Shown here: in pieces, positions 52,884-61,798 of the stretch | How the letters are laid out: each line of letters starts with the position of its first letter | Numbering within the stretch: the first letter of the stretch is position 1 | Origin: Arthrobacter_B sp038069765 | GTDB taxonomy: Bacteria > Actinomycetota > Actinomycetes > Actinomycetales > Micrococcaceae | Reading direction: 5' to 3' | DNA: 64,000 nt | NCBI RefSeq assembly: GCF_038069765.1 | Contig: NZ_JBBPFS010000003.1 | Location: 186,001 to 250,000 of the forward strand | The notes under the pieces: model-generated | What the model was told of the DNA's origin: nothing | What the model saw: the letters and a program-made list of their open reading frames with translations, nothing else | The model's database searches: none | Translations under genes and position numbers: made by a program

Positions 52884-53855
52884 CTACACCCTTTGCGCTT
52901 TGACCTGGTCCTGGATCCACCCGTAGGTCCGCTCCAGGCCCTCGTGGAGGGAGATGGACGGTTCCCAGCCGTAGGTGTCGCGAAACAGGGTGTTGTCGCT
53001 GTTCCGTCCGCGCACGCCCTGCGGAGCGTCCAGCTTGTACCGCCGGTTGACCACGGTTCCGGAGATCTGTTCCAGCAGGTCCGCCATCTGGTTGATGGAC
53101 ACCAGCTCCGCCGAGCCCAGGTTCACCGGTTCCGCCGAGTCGCCGTTCATGACTTCGAGGATCCCGCGCACGCAGTCGTCGATGTACATGAAGCTGCGGG
53201 TCTGCTCGCCGTCGCCCCAGATCTCCACGTCCAGCTCACCGGTCAGTGAGGCGTGGGCGAACTTCCGGCAGAGCGCAGCCGGAGCCTTTTCCCGTCCGCC
53301 CGCCCAGGTGCCTTCCGGCCCGTACACGTTGTGGAAACGCGCTACGCGGGTCTGCAGTCCGTAGTCTTCCTGGAAGTGGCGGCACATGCGCTCGGTGAAG
53401 AGCTTCTCCCAGCCGTAGCCGTCTTCGGGCTGCGCGGGGTAAGCGTCCGCTTCCTTCAGGGCGACGACGTCGGCAGTCGTTTGGTGGTCGGCGGCGTAAA
53501 CGCAGGCGGAGCTACTGTAGAAGAAGCGCTCCGCACCGGCGTCGCGCGCCGCCACCAGCATGTGGGTGCTGGTCAGGACGGTGAGCATGCACAGGGCCTT
53601 GTTGTTCTCGATGAACCCCATGCCGCCCATGTCCGCGGCCAGGTTGTACACGTCCTGCATCCCGCGGGTCACTTCACGGGCCGTCTCGAGGAGCGAGCAG
53701 TCGCCCTGGATGTTCTCGGCTCCGTCATGGATCTGGTACCACTCTTCCGGGGGCTTGCAGTCCACTGCACGCACCTCATGGCCGTCGCTGAGCAGCCGTG
53801 CAACGAGGTGTCCGCCAATGAATCCGCCGGCGCCTGTGACTAATGATTTCTTCAT
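52884..53855 (-). CDS. GDP-mannose 3,5-epimerase homologue
   Basis: Extended short-chain dehydrogenase of 323 residues that looks like GDP-mannose 3,5-epimerase (GME), the enzyme of plant vitamin C synthesis, which makes GDP-L-galactose or GDP-L-gulose. Shared parts: TGAGGFIGGH (7-16), YNLAADMGGMGFI (70-82), FFYSSSACVYA, YGWEK, RFHNVYGPEGTWAGGREKAPAA and GVRGRNSDN. As recalled, Arabidopsis Cys145, Tyr174, Lys178 and Lys217 match Cys118, Tyr147, Lys151 and Lys190 here at a constant offset of 27. The ATG at 53855 was preferred over a long upstream frame that lacks protein-like sequence. Its EPS position suggests an L-galactose-type sugar in the polymer. Confidence 0.85.
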   Translation of the reverse strand: MKKSLVTGAGGFIGGHLVARLLSDGHEVRAVDCKPPEEWYQIHDGAENIQGDCSLLETAREVTRGMQDVYNLAADMGGMGFIENNKALCMLTVLTSTHMLVAARDAGAERFFYSSSACVYAADHQTTADVVALKEADAYPAQPEDGYGWEKLFTERMCRHFQEDYGLQTRVARFHNVYGPEGTWAGGREKAPAALCRKFAHASLTGELDVEIWGDGEQTRSFMYIDDCVRGILEVMNGDSAEPVNLGSAELVSINQMADLLEQISGTVVNRRYKLDAPQGVRGRNSDNTLFRDTYGWEPSISLHEGLERTYGWIQDQVKAQRV

Positions 53856-53905
53856 GGTTTCCGCTTTCTTAGTGGTGAGACCAGCCGAAGCCGGGAGAGG
53901 ACGGG

Positions 53906-55444
53906 CTAGTAAGCGCCCACTGGCCGGCGGAGCATATGCACCGTGCGCCAGAGAATGGTGAGGTCGCCTGCAAGCGACCAGTTTTCGACGTAGTACAGGT
54001 CCAGCCGCACTCCGTCCTTCCAGTCGAGTTCCGACCGCCCGTTGATCTGCCACATGCCGGTGAGGCCGGGCTTGATGTAGAGGCGGCGGTGCACCCTGCT
54101 GCCGTACTGCGCCACTTCGCGGGGCAGCGGCGGCCGGGGCCCGACCAGGGACATGTGGCCCAGGAAGACGTTCCAGAGCTGCGGCAATTCGTCCAGCGAG
54201 TACTTCCGCATCCACCGGCCGACCCGGGTAACGCGCGGGTCGTGCTGCATCTTGAAGAGCAGGCCCGAGCCCTCGTTGCGGTCCAGCAAACCGGCCAGGT
54301 CATCCTCGGCCGTCTGCACCATGGACCGGAACTTGAGCATTTCGAACGGCTCCCCGCCGCGGCCCACCCGTTCCTGGCGGAAGATCACCGGACCGGGGCT
54401 GTCCTTCCGGATGAGGAACGCCAGCACCGCGAAGACGGGAATCAGCGCCAGCAGTCCGGCGCCGGAAAGGAGCATGTCCAGCCCGCGCTTCAGGACGTGC
54501 TTTCCGCCGGTGTACTGCGGCAGTTCCACATGCATCAGGGGAAGGCCTTCAACGGGGCGGGCATGGATCCGGGGTCCTGCCACGTTGGTCAGGCCGGTAG
54601 TCAGGATGAGCTGGGTGGCGGATTCCTCCAGCTGCCAGCCAAGTTTCTGAACGTAGGAGCTGCCGCCCTTCATGTGGCCGGCAACGATGACGGCGTCGGC
54701 CCGCAGCTTGCGGACCGCTTCCACAACCGTGTCGCGGTCCGCGACCACGGGGACGTGTTTGCCGTTGATGTACAGCTCGTGGGCTCCCGGGGTGGTCAGC
54801 GCCGCACCCATGACCTGATAGGCGGAGCCGTCCTTCCGCTGAATCTGGGTGACGACATAGCGGACGTCCTTGGGCCGGCCCAGGACAATAACCCGTGACT
54901 GGTACCGCCCCTTGCTGCGCTGGGCAGCCAGCCAGCGGCGCAGCACAAAGCGGCTGAGCAGGAGACCGCCCAGGCCGACGGGGAAGGCCACGGCAAAATA
55001 ACCGCGGGAGATGTCCACCTGGAAAACCAGGCAGAACATGGCGATCAGCCCCATCACGATCACCGTGGAATTGATGACGCGCTTGTACTCGTCGGCACCC
55101 GTGCCGGCTATCCGCGGGTCGCGGGTCCGGTGCACGGCCAGCGCTGTCAGCCACGCCGCCCAAATACCCACGGAAACCACCAGGTAGGAGATGTCCAGGG
55201 CGCCGCCGCCGGACATGTACTCGGTGGCCATCCCGAACCGCGCCAGGTGGGCCGCGGCCACAGCTGCCGTCAGGACGACCACATCAAAGCCGAGCAGGAT
55301 TTTCCGGTAGCGGTTGGTGGAGCGAAGGCTCTCGCTGGACAGGCGTTTGGCCGCCGGCGTGAAAGTCTTGAAATTCGGAAATGGTGTCGGCGCGACGGGC
55401 CGCGGATGGTCCAGCCGGACCCCGGCATCTTTTACTTCGGTCAT
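53906..55444 (-). CDS. Undecaprenyl-phosphate sugar phosphotransferase (second copy)
   Basis: Initiating enzyme of the second EPS pathway, 512 residues. The order is the same as in the paralogue at 24103: membrane helices in the N-terminal half, a Rossmann-like middle (RVIVLGRPKDVRYV), then the phosphotransferase domain: KRGLDMLLSGAGLLAL, SPGPVIFRQERVGRGG, MLKFRSMVQTAEDDL, RKYSLDELPQLWNVF, MSLVGPRPPLPREV and KPGLTGMWQINGRSELDW. ATG at 55444 has GAGGGGGC upstream and was chosen over a TTG at 55588 that has no ribosome site. It is the first gene of the minus-strand operon 55444 to 44313, so its promoter lies in the region to the right. Confidence 0.92.
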   Translation of the reverse strand: MTEVKDAGVRLDHPRPVAPTPFPNFKTFTPAAKRLSSESLRSTNRYRKILLGFDVVVLTAAVAAAHLARFGMATEYMSGGGALDISYLVVSVGIWAAWLTALAVHRTRDPRIAGTGADEYKRVINSTVIVMGLIAMFCLVFQVDISRGYFAVAFPVGLGGLLLSRFVLRRWLAAQRSKGRYQSRVIVLGRPKDVRYVVTQIQRKDGSAYQVMGAALTTPGAHELYINGKHVPVVADRDTVVEAVRKLRADAVIVAGHMKGGSSYVQKLGWQLEESATQLILTTGLTNVAGPRIHARPVEGLPLMHVELPQYTGGKHVLKRGLDMLLSGAGLLALIPVFAVLAFLIRKDSPGPVIFRQERVGRGGEPFEMLKFRSMVQTAEDDLAGLLDRNEGSGLLFKMQHDPRVTRVGRWMRKYSLDELPQLWNVFLGHMSLVGPRPPLPREVAQYGSRVHRRLYIKPGLTGMWQINGRSELDWKDGVRLDLYYVENWSLAGDLTILWRTVHMLRRPVGAY

Positions 55445-55722
55445 CAGAGCCCCCTCAAGCCCAGAGTCTTCCGAAGGGGCCGACGACGGCTGGGGGGAAG
55501 CCTTGGTCTCAAGAGGCTTCGACGCCGTCGACCCCGCTCGGGGGACCGGCGCCGGTGGCGCCGGATGATTGAGTGCGGGGACGGACAAATGGAATTATGC
55601 GGAAGATATTCACTCCGGGAGATACCCGGGAAACACCGCATTAATTACCGTTTATATCCGCATTTATTTCCCCGCGGAACAATCAACACAACAAAGACTA
55701 GAAGCGGCGCATATCGCTGGCA

Positions 55723-55739
55723 CGAGTAATGCTTACTCG
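55723..55739. promoter_or_regulatory. Palindrome CGAGTAA-TGC-TTACTCG in EPS operon control region
   Basis: Seven-base perfect arms (55723-55729, 55733-55739) around TGC. It is about 280 bases ahead of the sugar transferase ATG, suitable for a transcription factor site. The centre TAATGCTTA resembles the centre of the palindrome at 50013 read on the minus strand. Confidence 0.45.
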
Positions 55740-55800
55740 ACTCCCGGCAGTGACTTCTCCCTCTGCGGGAGATATACCTGCCACTACTTGGGTTGACACA

Positions 55801-55812
55801 TTCTTCGAAGAA
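55801..55812. promoter_or_regulatory. Perfect palindrome TTCTTCGAAGAA
   Basis: Twelve-base perfect inverted repeat, 2 bases after a TTGACA hexamer (55793-55798). If that hexamer is a -35 element, a bound repressor would cover the spacer. It also may serve the EPS operon on the minus strand. Binding protein unknown. Confidence 0.4.
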
Positions 55813-55896
55813 GCGCAGAGGGAAATCAGGTATGGTTCGGAGCTTGTTTAATCGGCCGGCAGGGCGCTTGCCGGGAACATTCGCTGGTGCGGACGC

Positions 55897-58665
55897 CTAG
55901 TCCAGGACGGCCGGGCTGGCACCGGGTTCCAGTGCCAGATAAGCCGCTTCCAGATCAGCGCGCCGGCTGATGCCCAGCTTCACGTAGATCCGGTAGACGT
56001 GACCTTCCACAGTCCGTTGGGAGAGCGTGAAGTGGGCCGCCACGTCCTTGGTGCTGGCACCGGAAAGGAGCAGGTCGACAATCTCGTGTTCGCGGCGGGT
56101 CAGCCGCACCAGATGAAGCGAGGGGCTGAGGTACGAGACGGTGACGCCGGCGAGTTCTCCGCGTCGCCGGCGCAGCTGCTGGATCAGGGCGCGTTGGCGC
56201 CGCAGGTTGCCGTGCGCACCGTAGAACCTGATGGCATGGCCGATGCTCTCCACGGCGAGCAGGTACTTGCGGTGCCGGACCGCTTCATCCGCCGCAGCAA
56301 CCATCCGGTCCGGGCTGCCTGACGCGACGGCTCCTGCATACGCATGAAGCGCCTGGGCCTCCCCGCCTTCAAAGGCCGCACTGACTTCCAGCAGCCGGCT
56401 GGCCTGCCGGAGATCGCCAACGGCGAGGCAGAGCTCCAAAATGTCCTTCTCCGCGGCCAGGAATCCTCCGGTCCGCGCCTGCTCTGCCATCTCGGCCAGC
56501 TTCTCCGGGACATTGCCGTCCGGCTCGCCCGAGGCCAGGGCAGCGGCGGCATACGCCTGCCCCACCAGCCACAGCGGCCGGGGGCCGGTGTAGCCGACGC
56601 CGCGCAGTTCCTTCGCGTACCGTGCCGTCTGGGCATGGTCCCCGACAACTGTCGAAGCGTAGCCGGCCAGCCCCAGCGCGTAGGGCAGCAGCATTTCCGG
56701 ATCCGACGTCCGCAGGGCTTCCACCGCCGGGTGCAGGCGCTGCAGCCCTTCGCGCAGCCGGCCCTGGTGAATTTCCACCGCCCCTTCGAAGACTCCCATG
56801 GTGCCGCCGTAGGCAATCAGGTGCTGCGGCGCAGACTCCAGTTTGGCCTCAAGGAGGCGCTCGAGCTCGGCGAACCGGCCGCCGTGCAGCAGGGCCTGTG
56901 CGTGCCGGGCGAGTGCTGTGCCGCAGTAGGCCTGGAGCGGGCCGCCGAGCCGTGCGATCAGGTCCAGCGCCCCCTCGGAGTGCTGGAGCGCGGCGCTGAT
57001 CTGCCCCCGGGACACCAGGAGCTCCGCCAGCAGGCTGTGAAAGACGACGCTCCACCGGGGACCGGAGTCCACCGACACCGGAAGCCGCTGGCCGGCCCGG
57101 GACGTGAGCCGGGCCTGGGCGGCGGCGTAGTCACCCTCGGTCATCAGGGCCATGCTGCGCAGCAGCTCAGCGGCGGCGTCAACGGCAGGCTCCGGTTCTC
57201 CGGTGCCGCCGCTGCGGGAAGAGAGCTCACCCGACGCCGCGCACCAGGCGTTGGCGAGCTCCTCGAGGTCGCTTCCGGGCAGTCCGGAACGAAGAATCAG
57301 CCGGGTAGCGGCCAGTGCCGCGCGGTCCAGGGTTTCAGCGTCTTCGGCGAGGGTTCGCTGCCCGGGTTCCAGGATGCCTTCCAGCAGCGTCCGCGCCTGT
57401 GCCAGCTCTCCGGACTGCACCCTGGCAGCAGCGGATTCCACCCGTGCCGGCAGCACATACGCAGGCCCGCTCACCGCGGCAGCAAAACGGACCGCCAGCG
57501 GTGACCGGGCGGCGTCGTTCGCAGTTCGCGCGGCTTTGAGCAGCTGCTCGTCCGCGACGGTGTCGCCGCAGTCCAGTCCCCACTCCAGCCGGCGGAGCCA
57601 GGCTTCTTCCTCCCCCGGGCCGGACGGCTCGCCGCCCTCCCCGCTCTCCAAGACTGCCAGCACCCGGGAACGGATCGCCGCGCTGCGGACCGTCGGCACC
57701 AGGGACCGGATGACTTCGGAGTGCAGGGGCTGGGACAGGCACAGCAGTTCAGCCGATCCCGGGCCCGGTTGCAGAAGCCCGTCCGCGATCAGGGCATGGA
57801 CCGGCGCCGGACCGCTGACAGCAACGAGGACGGACCGGGGCAGCAGGTGCGCCAGCGCCAGGGTTTCGAGGACCTCGCGTTCCTCCGGCGTCCGGGCAGC
57901 CAGCTGGCCCTTGACCAGATCCACCACGGAGGTGTCCAGGCCGTCGGGTTCACCGCGCAGGAACCACGCGCCGTTGCCCTCCGCCAGCAGTCCGAGCCTG
58001 CGGGACTGGGTGAGCAGGGCCTTCAGGTACAGCGGGTTTCCGCCGGACACCGCAGCCAGCAGCGCCGAGGACGCCCGCAGCACGGGGCCGCCCAGGACAC
58101 CCTCGCACACTTCATGGACTGCTTCCGCTGACAGCGCGCCGAGGTCGATGCGGGCGAGCAGCCCGTCCCGGGCCAGCGACAGCAGCTCGTGGATGCGGCG
58201 CGCCCGGGGGCGCGTCAGCACCAGCAGCCGCAGCTCGCCGGACATCGCCAGCTGGGTCAGCACATGGCAGCTGGACTCGTCCAGGCACTGGGCATCATCG
58301 ATGACCAGCAGCGGCTGCGGGCTGCCCGTCTCGCTGATGCGGCGGAAGTGGCGGCGGATTGTTCGCAGGACCGCCAGCGGGGACTCCATGTCCTCCGGGC
58401 CGGCTGACTCGAGATAGGGCGAGAGCACGCCGTACGGCATCCGGGACAGCACCGGGCTGCCGTGGATGAAGGACGCACTCACGATGCCGTCCAACCGTTC
58501 CAGCACCTGGTCCGCGAGCGCCGTTTTGCCCATGCCTCCGGCTCCGACAATGACGGCTCCGCGCAGCCCGGGTTCCAGAAGCCGGGCGGTAATCTCCTGC
58601 ACTTCCCGGTCCCGGCCCAGCAGCAGCGGTGCGCCGCGCTCGCCGGTAGGAACCGTGCCGATCAT
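55897..58665 (-). CDS. LAL-type LuxR family transcriptional regulator (first)
   Basis: Large ATP-binding regulator of 922 residues. The N-terminal STAND-type ATPase has Walker A VGAGGMGKT (40-48) and Walker B LLVIDDAQCLDE (119-130). A long helical, TPR-like middle follows. The C-terminal LuxR helix-turn-helix (about 848-905) shows LTRREHEIVDLLLSGASTKDVAAHF and SQRTVEGHVYRIYVKLGI. The ATG overlaps the stop of the next LAL gene as ATGA, so both are co-translated. It lies just upstream of the regulatory region of the second EPS operon and on the same strand, which makes it a good candidate regulator of that operon. Confidence 0.92.
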   Translation of the reverse strand: MIGTVPTGERGAPLLLGRDREVQEITARLLEPGLRGAVIVGAGGMGKTALADQVLERLDGIVSASFIHGSPVLSRMPYGVLSPYLESAGPEDMESPLAVLRTIRRHFRRISETGSPQPLLVIDDAQCLDESSCHVLTQLAMSGELRLLVLTRPRARRIHELLSLARDGLLARIDLGALSAEAVHEVCEGVLGGPVLRASSALLAAVSGGNPLYLKALLTQSRRLGLLAEGNGAWFLRGEPDGLDTSVVDLVKGQLAARTPEEREVLETLALAHLLPRSVLVAVSGPAPVHALIADGLLQPGPGSAELLCLSQPLHSEVIRSLVPTVRSAAIRSRVLAVLESGEGGEPSGPGEEEAWLRRLEWGLDCGDTVADEQLLKAARTANDAARSPLAVRFAAAVSGPAYVLPARVESAAARVQSGELAQARTLLEGILEPGQRTLAEDAETLDRAALAATRLILRSGLPGSDLEELANAWCAASGELSSRSGGTGEPEPAVDAAAELLRSMALMTEGDYAAAQARLTSRAGQRLPVSVDSGPRWSVVFHSLLAELLVSRGQISAALQHSEGALDLIARLGGPLQAYCGTALARHAQALLHGGRFAELERLLEAKLESAPQHLIAYGGTMGVFEGAVEIHQGRLREGLQRLHPAVEALRTSDPEMLLPYALGLAGYASTVVGDHAQTARYAKELRGVGYTGPRPLWLVGQAYAAAALASGEPDGNVPEKLAEMAEQARTGGFLAAEKDILELCLAVGDLRQASRLLEVSAAFEGGEAQALHAYAGAVASGSPDRMVAAADEAVRHRKYLLAVESIGHAIRFYGAHGNLRRQRALIQQLRRRRGELAGVTVSYLSPSLHLVRLTRREHEIVDLLLSGASTKDVAAHFTLSQRTVEGHVYRIYVKLGISRRADLEAAYLALEPGASPAVLD

Positions 58666-61532
58666 TTGTGTACCCCGGACTTGTCGGCGATGATCTTGGC
58701 CAGCTCGCGCCTGCTGCCGACGTGGAGCTTGGAATAGACCTGGTACAGGTGCCCTTCCACAGTCCGCACCGAGATGTTCAGCTCAGCGGCAATGGCTTTG
58801 TTGCTCGTACCGGCGGCTGCCATCTTGGCAATCGACCGTTCCCGGAAGGTCAGGGCGCCGAGGTACTCGTCCGCAGAATCGGATCCCTCCGCTGTTCCCG
58901 CGGAATCGGTGCCGCGCCGGCTGCGGTGGATGAACCGCACGGTGGCACGGTCCCCCGCCCCCGAGGCAACGGCTAGCGCACGTTCGGATGTTTCCCGGGC
59001 AAAAAGCACATGCCCGGCGGCTTCCCCCATTTCCGCCGCCTGGATCAGCAGCTGTGCATCATAGCTGCCGGCCCCCTTGGCGTATGTCTCACATATCCTG
59101 GCGAACGTTCCCTGCTGGTGGGCGGCAACGGTCAGGATGCGGTCCAGGTTCTCCGCGTCCCCCAGCCGCACGGCGTGCAGCAGGGACAGCAGCTCGTAGG
59201 AGTAGGCTCCCCGCCGGTGGTCATGGGCGGCCAGGTCAATGAAGCGGCGGGCGGCCTGGGGCGACCCGAGGGCGCCGTCAGCCAGGGCGGCGAAATGCCG
59301 CGCGCCGCGGCGGACCGTCCACGGACCGCCGTCGGACGCCTTGCCGCTGAGCTGCAGGTACCCGTCCGCACCGGCGCGGTCCTTCCGCAGTGCCAGGCAG
59401 TACGCCGCAGCGGCCGCGGCCAGCGGAATCATGGAGGCCGGTCCGCCAACCCGAAGCTGTGCCACGGCGGGCACAAGGCAGCCCAGGGCGCTTTCGGCAT
59501 CGCCGGAGTAGGCGTGCAGCAGCCCCTGGCCCACTTCTGCGAACATTCCCGCAGACTGCGCGGCCTGTCCCTGCTGCTGCTGGACGAGTAGCCGCCGTGC
59601 ATCGTGCAGCGCCCCGATGGCCAGGTAAACGAGGACGATCCGCGCAAAGGAGGTGCTCCGGTCATCCGCGCCAACGTCGGGCTCGGCCAGGAGCCGCTCA
59701 ACGTCCTGGGCCACTTCAAGGGCTTCGTCCTGGCGGTCCGTCATGCCGAGCGCTTCGCAGAGCCAGGAACCGATCAGGGCACGGAACCCTTTGTCGCGCC
59801 CGGCGGGCGCCTGCAGCGGGGCTAGGTAGACTGCGTTCTCGAGGAACCGCCCGTGGTTTGAGTTGCATTCGGCGCGGGCCAGGATCATGTCGCGGGTCAG
59901 GGCAGCAGCATCTGTCCGGCTGATGTTCCCGGCCGCTGAGAGCTCCGCCGTGCGCTGCTCTGCCTGGCGCAGCAGTTCATCGTGCTTCTTTGCGCTTCCG
60001 GGCGGCAGTGCCCCGGCGGGAAGCGTACCCGACAGTGCTCCGGTGGCGGCCATGCACAGCACCCGGTTTTCCGCGAGCAGCAGGCGAACCTCCTCGAGCG
60101 CAGTTGCGCCCTTCCCCCGGCTTCGGTAGCTGCCCAGGGCCGCCAGTGCGCCGCCGTACTCCGCCCTCATCATGCGGGCGGCGACCAGTTCCAGGACGGA
60201 CGCCGGGGTCTTGGCGCTGTCCTCCCGGGACGAGAGGAAGCGCAGGGCCCGCTCCGGGGCGCCGGACGAGTTGGCAGTCCGCGCCGCCGCGACGGCGGCG
60301 TCCAGAGTCAGTGACTCGCCGCTGTCCAGCCGCCACACGGCCAGGCGTGCCGGTTCCACGACGGAAGCAGCGGGATCGGGATCTCCGCTTTCCGGTGTAG
60401 CCGCTGCCTCGGTTGTCGACGGTGCAGAGACGGCCACGGCGGACCGCAGCTGTTCCAGCAGCCGGCTGCGCTCGGAGGCGTCAAGGGAGAGGCAGACGGC
60501 GTTGGACAGCACCTGGTTCCGGATCCGTATGCGGGGCACGCTCTGCCGTTCGACGGCGAGGATCCCCTGTTCCTGCAGGATGTCCACTTCGCCGGGATCG
60601 GCATCGTGCAGGGCGGCGCCCAGCGGCAGCGAGCCGGCCAGGGCCACAGTCCGCACCAGTGCCAGCTGCCTGCCGGTCAGCCCGTCCAGACGGCCCAGGA
60701 CCGCTTCGGCAACGCGCCCGGCAGGTGCAGGCTGGTGCGGTTCAAGGACCCAGACCTGTCCGCTGCGCCGCAGCCGCCCGCTCTCCCTGTAATCCCTGCA
60801 GCCCAGGGTCAGCAGGTGCGGGTTGCCGCCGGTGTGGCGGTGCAGATCCGCCACGGCCGCCCCGGACACGAGTCCGTCCAGTTCCGCCGACACCAGTTCT
60901 GCGGTCTCCGCCAGGTCCAGCGGCTCCAGGTCCACCCGGGACAGGATGCCTTCCCTCCACAAGCCGGTGAATTCGGCAGGTGCCCGGCTGAAGTCGCGGA
61001 AGCAGGCCAGCAGGCCGGCCGTCCTGCTCAGGACCATCTGGCTGAGCGCCATGGCAGAGAATTCGTCCAGGTCCTCCCCGTTGTCCACGGCCAGCAGGAC
61101 GGGGCGGCCCTCTGCACGCTCCTGGATGAGCCGTGTCAGCCCGCGCAGGATCAGCACCGGATGCGAGGAAATGTCCGATTCCAGTTCCGACAGGAGAAAG
61201 GTCAGCGCACCGAACGGAGTGCGTCCGGAGAACGCCGATCCCCGCACGTGCACCACGTAGGTGTCGGAGCTGCACTGGCGCAGCACGTGGTGGATCAGGG
61301 CTGTCTTGCCGCTGCCCGCTTCCCCCACGAGGATGCATCCGGCCCCGCCGCCCGACGCGAGCCGCTCCTGAATGGTTTGGGTTACAGCGCGCCGGCCGAC
61401 AAAGCGCGGCGGAGCGGCCTGGTCTTCCCTCGCACCCTCGTCCTGCCGGCGAACCTGGCTGAACGGTGCTGCGCCCGTTGTTTCGGGTACTGCGGAGGAA
61501 CGAACGCGTGGCGGGTGGATACTGTTGTGCAC
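58662..61532 (-). CDS. LAL-type LuxR family transcriptional regulator (second)
   Basis: Regulator of 956 residues with the same design: about 40 disordered N-terminal residues, P-loop VGEAGSGKT (69-77), Walker B-like VLLAVDNGEDLDE, a long helical region and the C-terminal LuxR domain (FRERSIAKMAAAGTSNKAIAAEL, then SVRTVEGHLYQVYSKLHVGSRREL). In the Walker B region the usual double Asp is Asp-Asn, which may weaken ATP hydrolysis. Start is GTG at 61532 without a clear ribosome site; a later start near residue 43 is possible. It is coupled to the LAL gene at 55897. Its 5' neighbour is a third LAL gene. Confidence 0.91.
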   Translation of the reverse strand: MHNSIHPPRVRSSAVPETTGAAPFSQVRRQDEGAREDQAAPPRFVGRRAVTQTIQERLASGGGAGCILVGEAGSGKTALIHHVLRQCSSDTYVVHVRGSAFSGRTPFGALTFLLSELESDISSHPVLILRGLTRLIQERAEGRPVLLAVDNGEDLDEFSAMALSQMVLSRTAGLLACFRDFSRAPAEFTGLWREGILSRVDLEPLDLAETAELVSAELDGLVSGAAVADLHRHTGGNPHLLTLGCRDYRESGRLRRSGQVWVLEPHQPAPAGRVAEAVLGRLDGLTGRQLALVRTVALAGSLPLGAALHDADPGEVDILQEQGILAVERQSVPRIRIRNQVLSNAVCLSLDASERSRLLEQLRSAVAVSAPSTTEAAATPESGDPDPAASVVEPARLAVWRLDSGESLTLDAAVAAARTANSSGAPERALRFLSSREDSAKTPASVLELVAARMMRAEYGGALAALGSYRSRGKGATALEEVRLLLAENRVLCMAATGALSGTLPAGALPPGSAKKHDELLRQAEQRTAELSAAGNISRTDAAALTRDMILARAECNSNHGRFLENAVYLAPLQAPAGRDKGFRALIGSWLCEALGMTDRQDEALEVAQDVERLLAEPDVGADDRSTSFARIVLVYLAIGALHDARRLLVQQQQGQAAQSAGMFAEVGQGLLHAYSGDAESALGCLVPAVAQLRVGGPASMIPLAAAAAAYCLALRKDRAGADGYLQLSGKASDGGPWTVRRGARHFAALADGALGSPQAARRFIDLAAHDHRRGAYSYELLSLLHAVRLGDAENLDRILTVAAHQQGTFARICETYAKGAGSYDAQLLIQAAEMGEAAGHVLFARETSERALAVASGAGDRATVRFIHRSRRGTDSAGTAEGSDSADEYLGALTFRERSIAKMAAAGTSNKAIAAELNISVRTVEGHLYQVYSKLHVGSRRELAKIIADKSGVHK

Positions 61533-61798
61533 GGTGAGACCCGATTCTGCCGGCGGCCCCGTCCGACGCGGTTTTCCGCAGGAAGAGGCTCGTGTTCAAT
61601 GTCTGCCGCAAGCGTAGGAGACGCTAACAGGAGGAACACGAGTACTGATCACCAGCGCAACGGACCCACTACTCAGGTTCAGCACCGGCATCGCCCCGAA
61701 ATTACTTAGAACCGGTGCGGCGCACTACCCGAAACCACGTGATGCTGCCGCTTCGGGCGTGCCGACCACCGGCATCACCGGCGCCACTTGCCCGAAGA

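Larger units (their letters stand above)
55445..55896. other. Regulatory region ahead of the second EPS operon
   Basis: About 450 bases between the first gene of the EPS operon and the last bases of the LAL regulator gene at 55897. The part 55590-55830 is notably A/T-richer than its surroundings and must hold the promoter of the EPS operon. It contains two palindromes (55723-55739 and 55801-55812) and a plus-strand TTGACA at 55793-55798 without a -10 partner at normal spacing. A 22-codon plus-strand ORF (55832-55900) preceded by AGAGGG was seen but has no other support. Confidence 0.55.

Noticed and set aside
53856..54215. N-terminal extension of the GDP-mannose 3,5-epimerase frame
   Set aside because: The extra 120 codons overlap the sugar transferase gene and intergenic DNA and show no protein character; the family start fits the ATG at 53855.
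55793..55798. TTGACA as a complete plus-strand promoter
   Set aside because: No -10 hexamer at 16-18 bases and no supported gene downstream on that strand.
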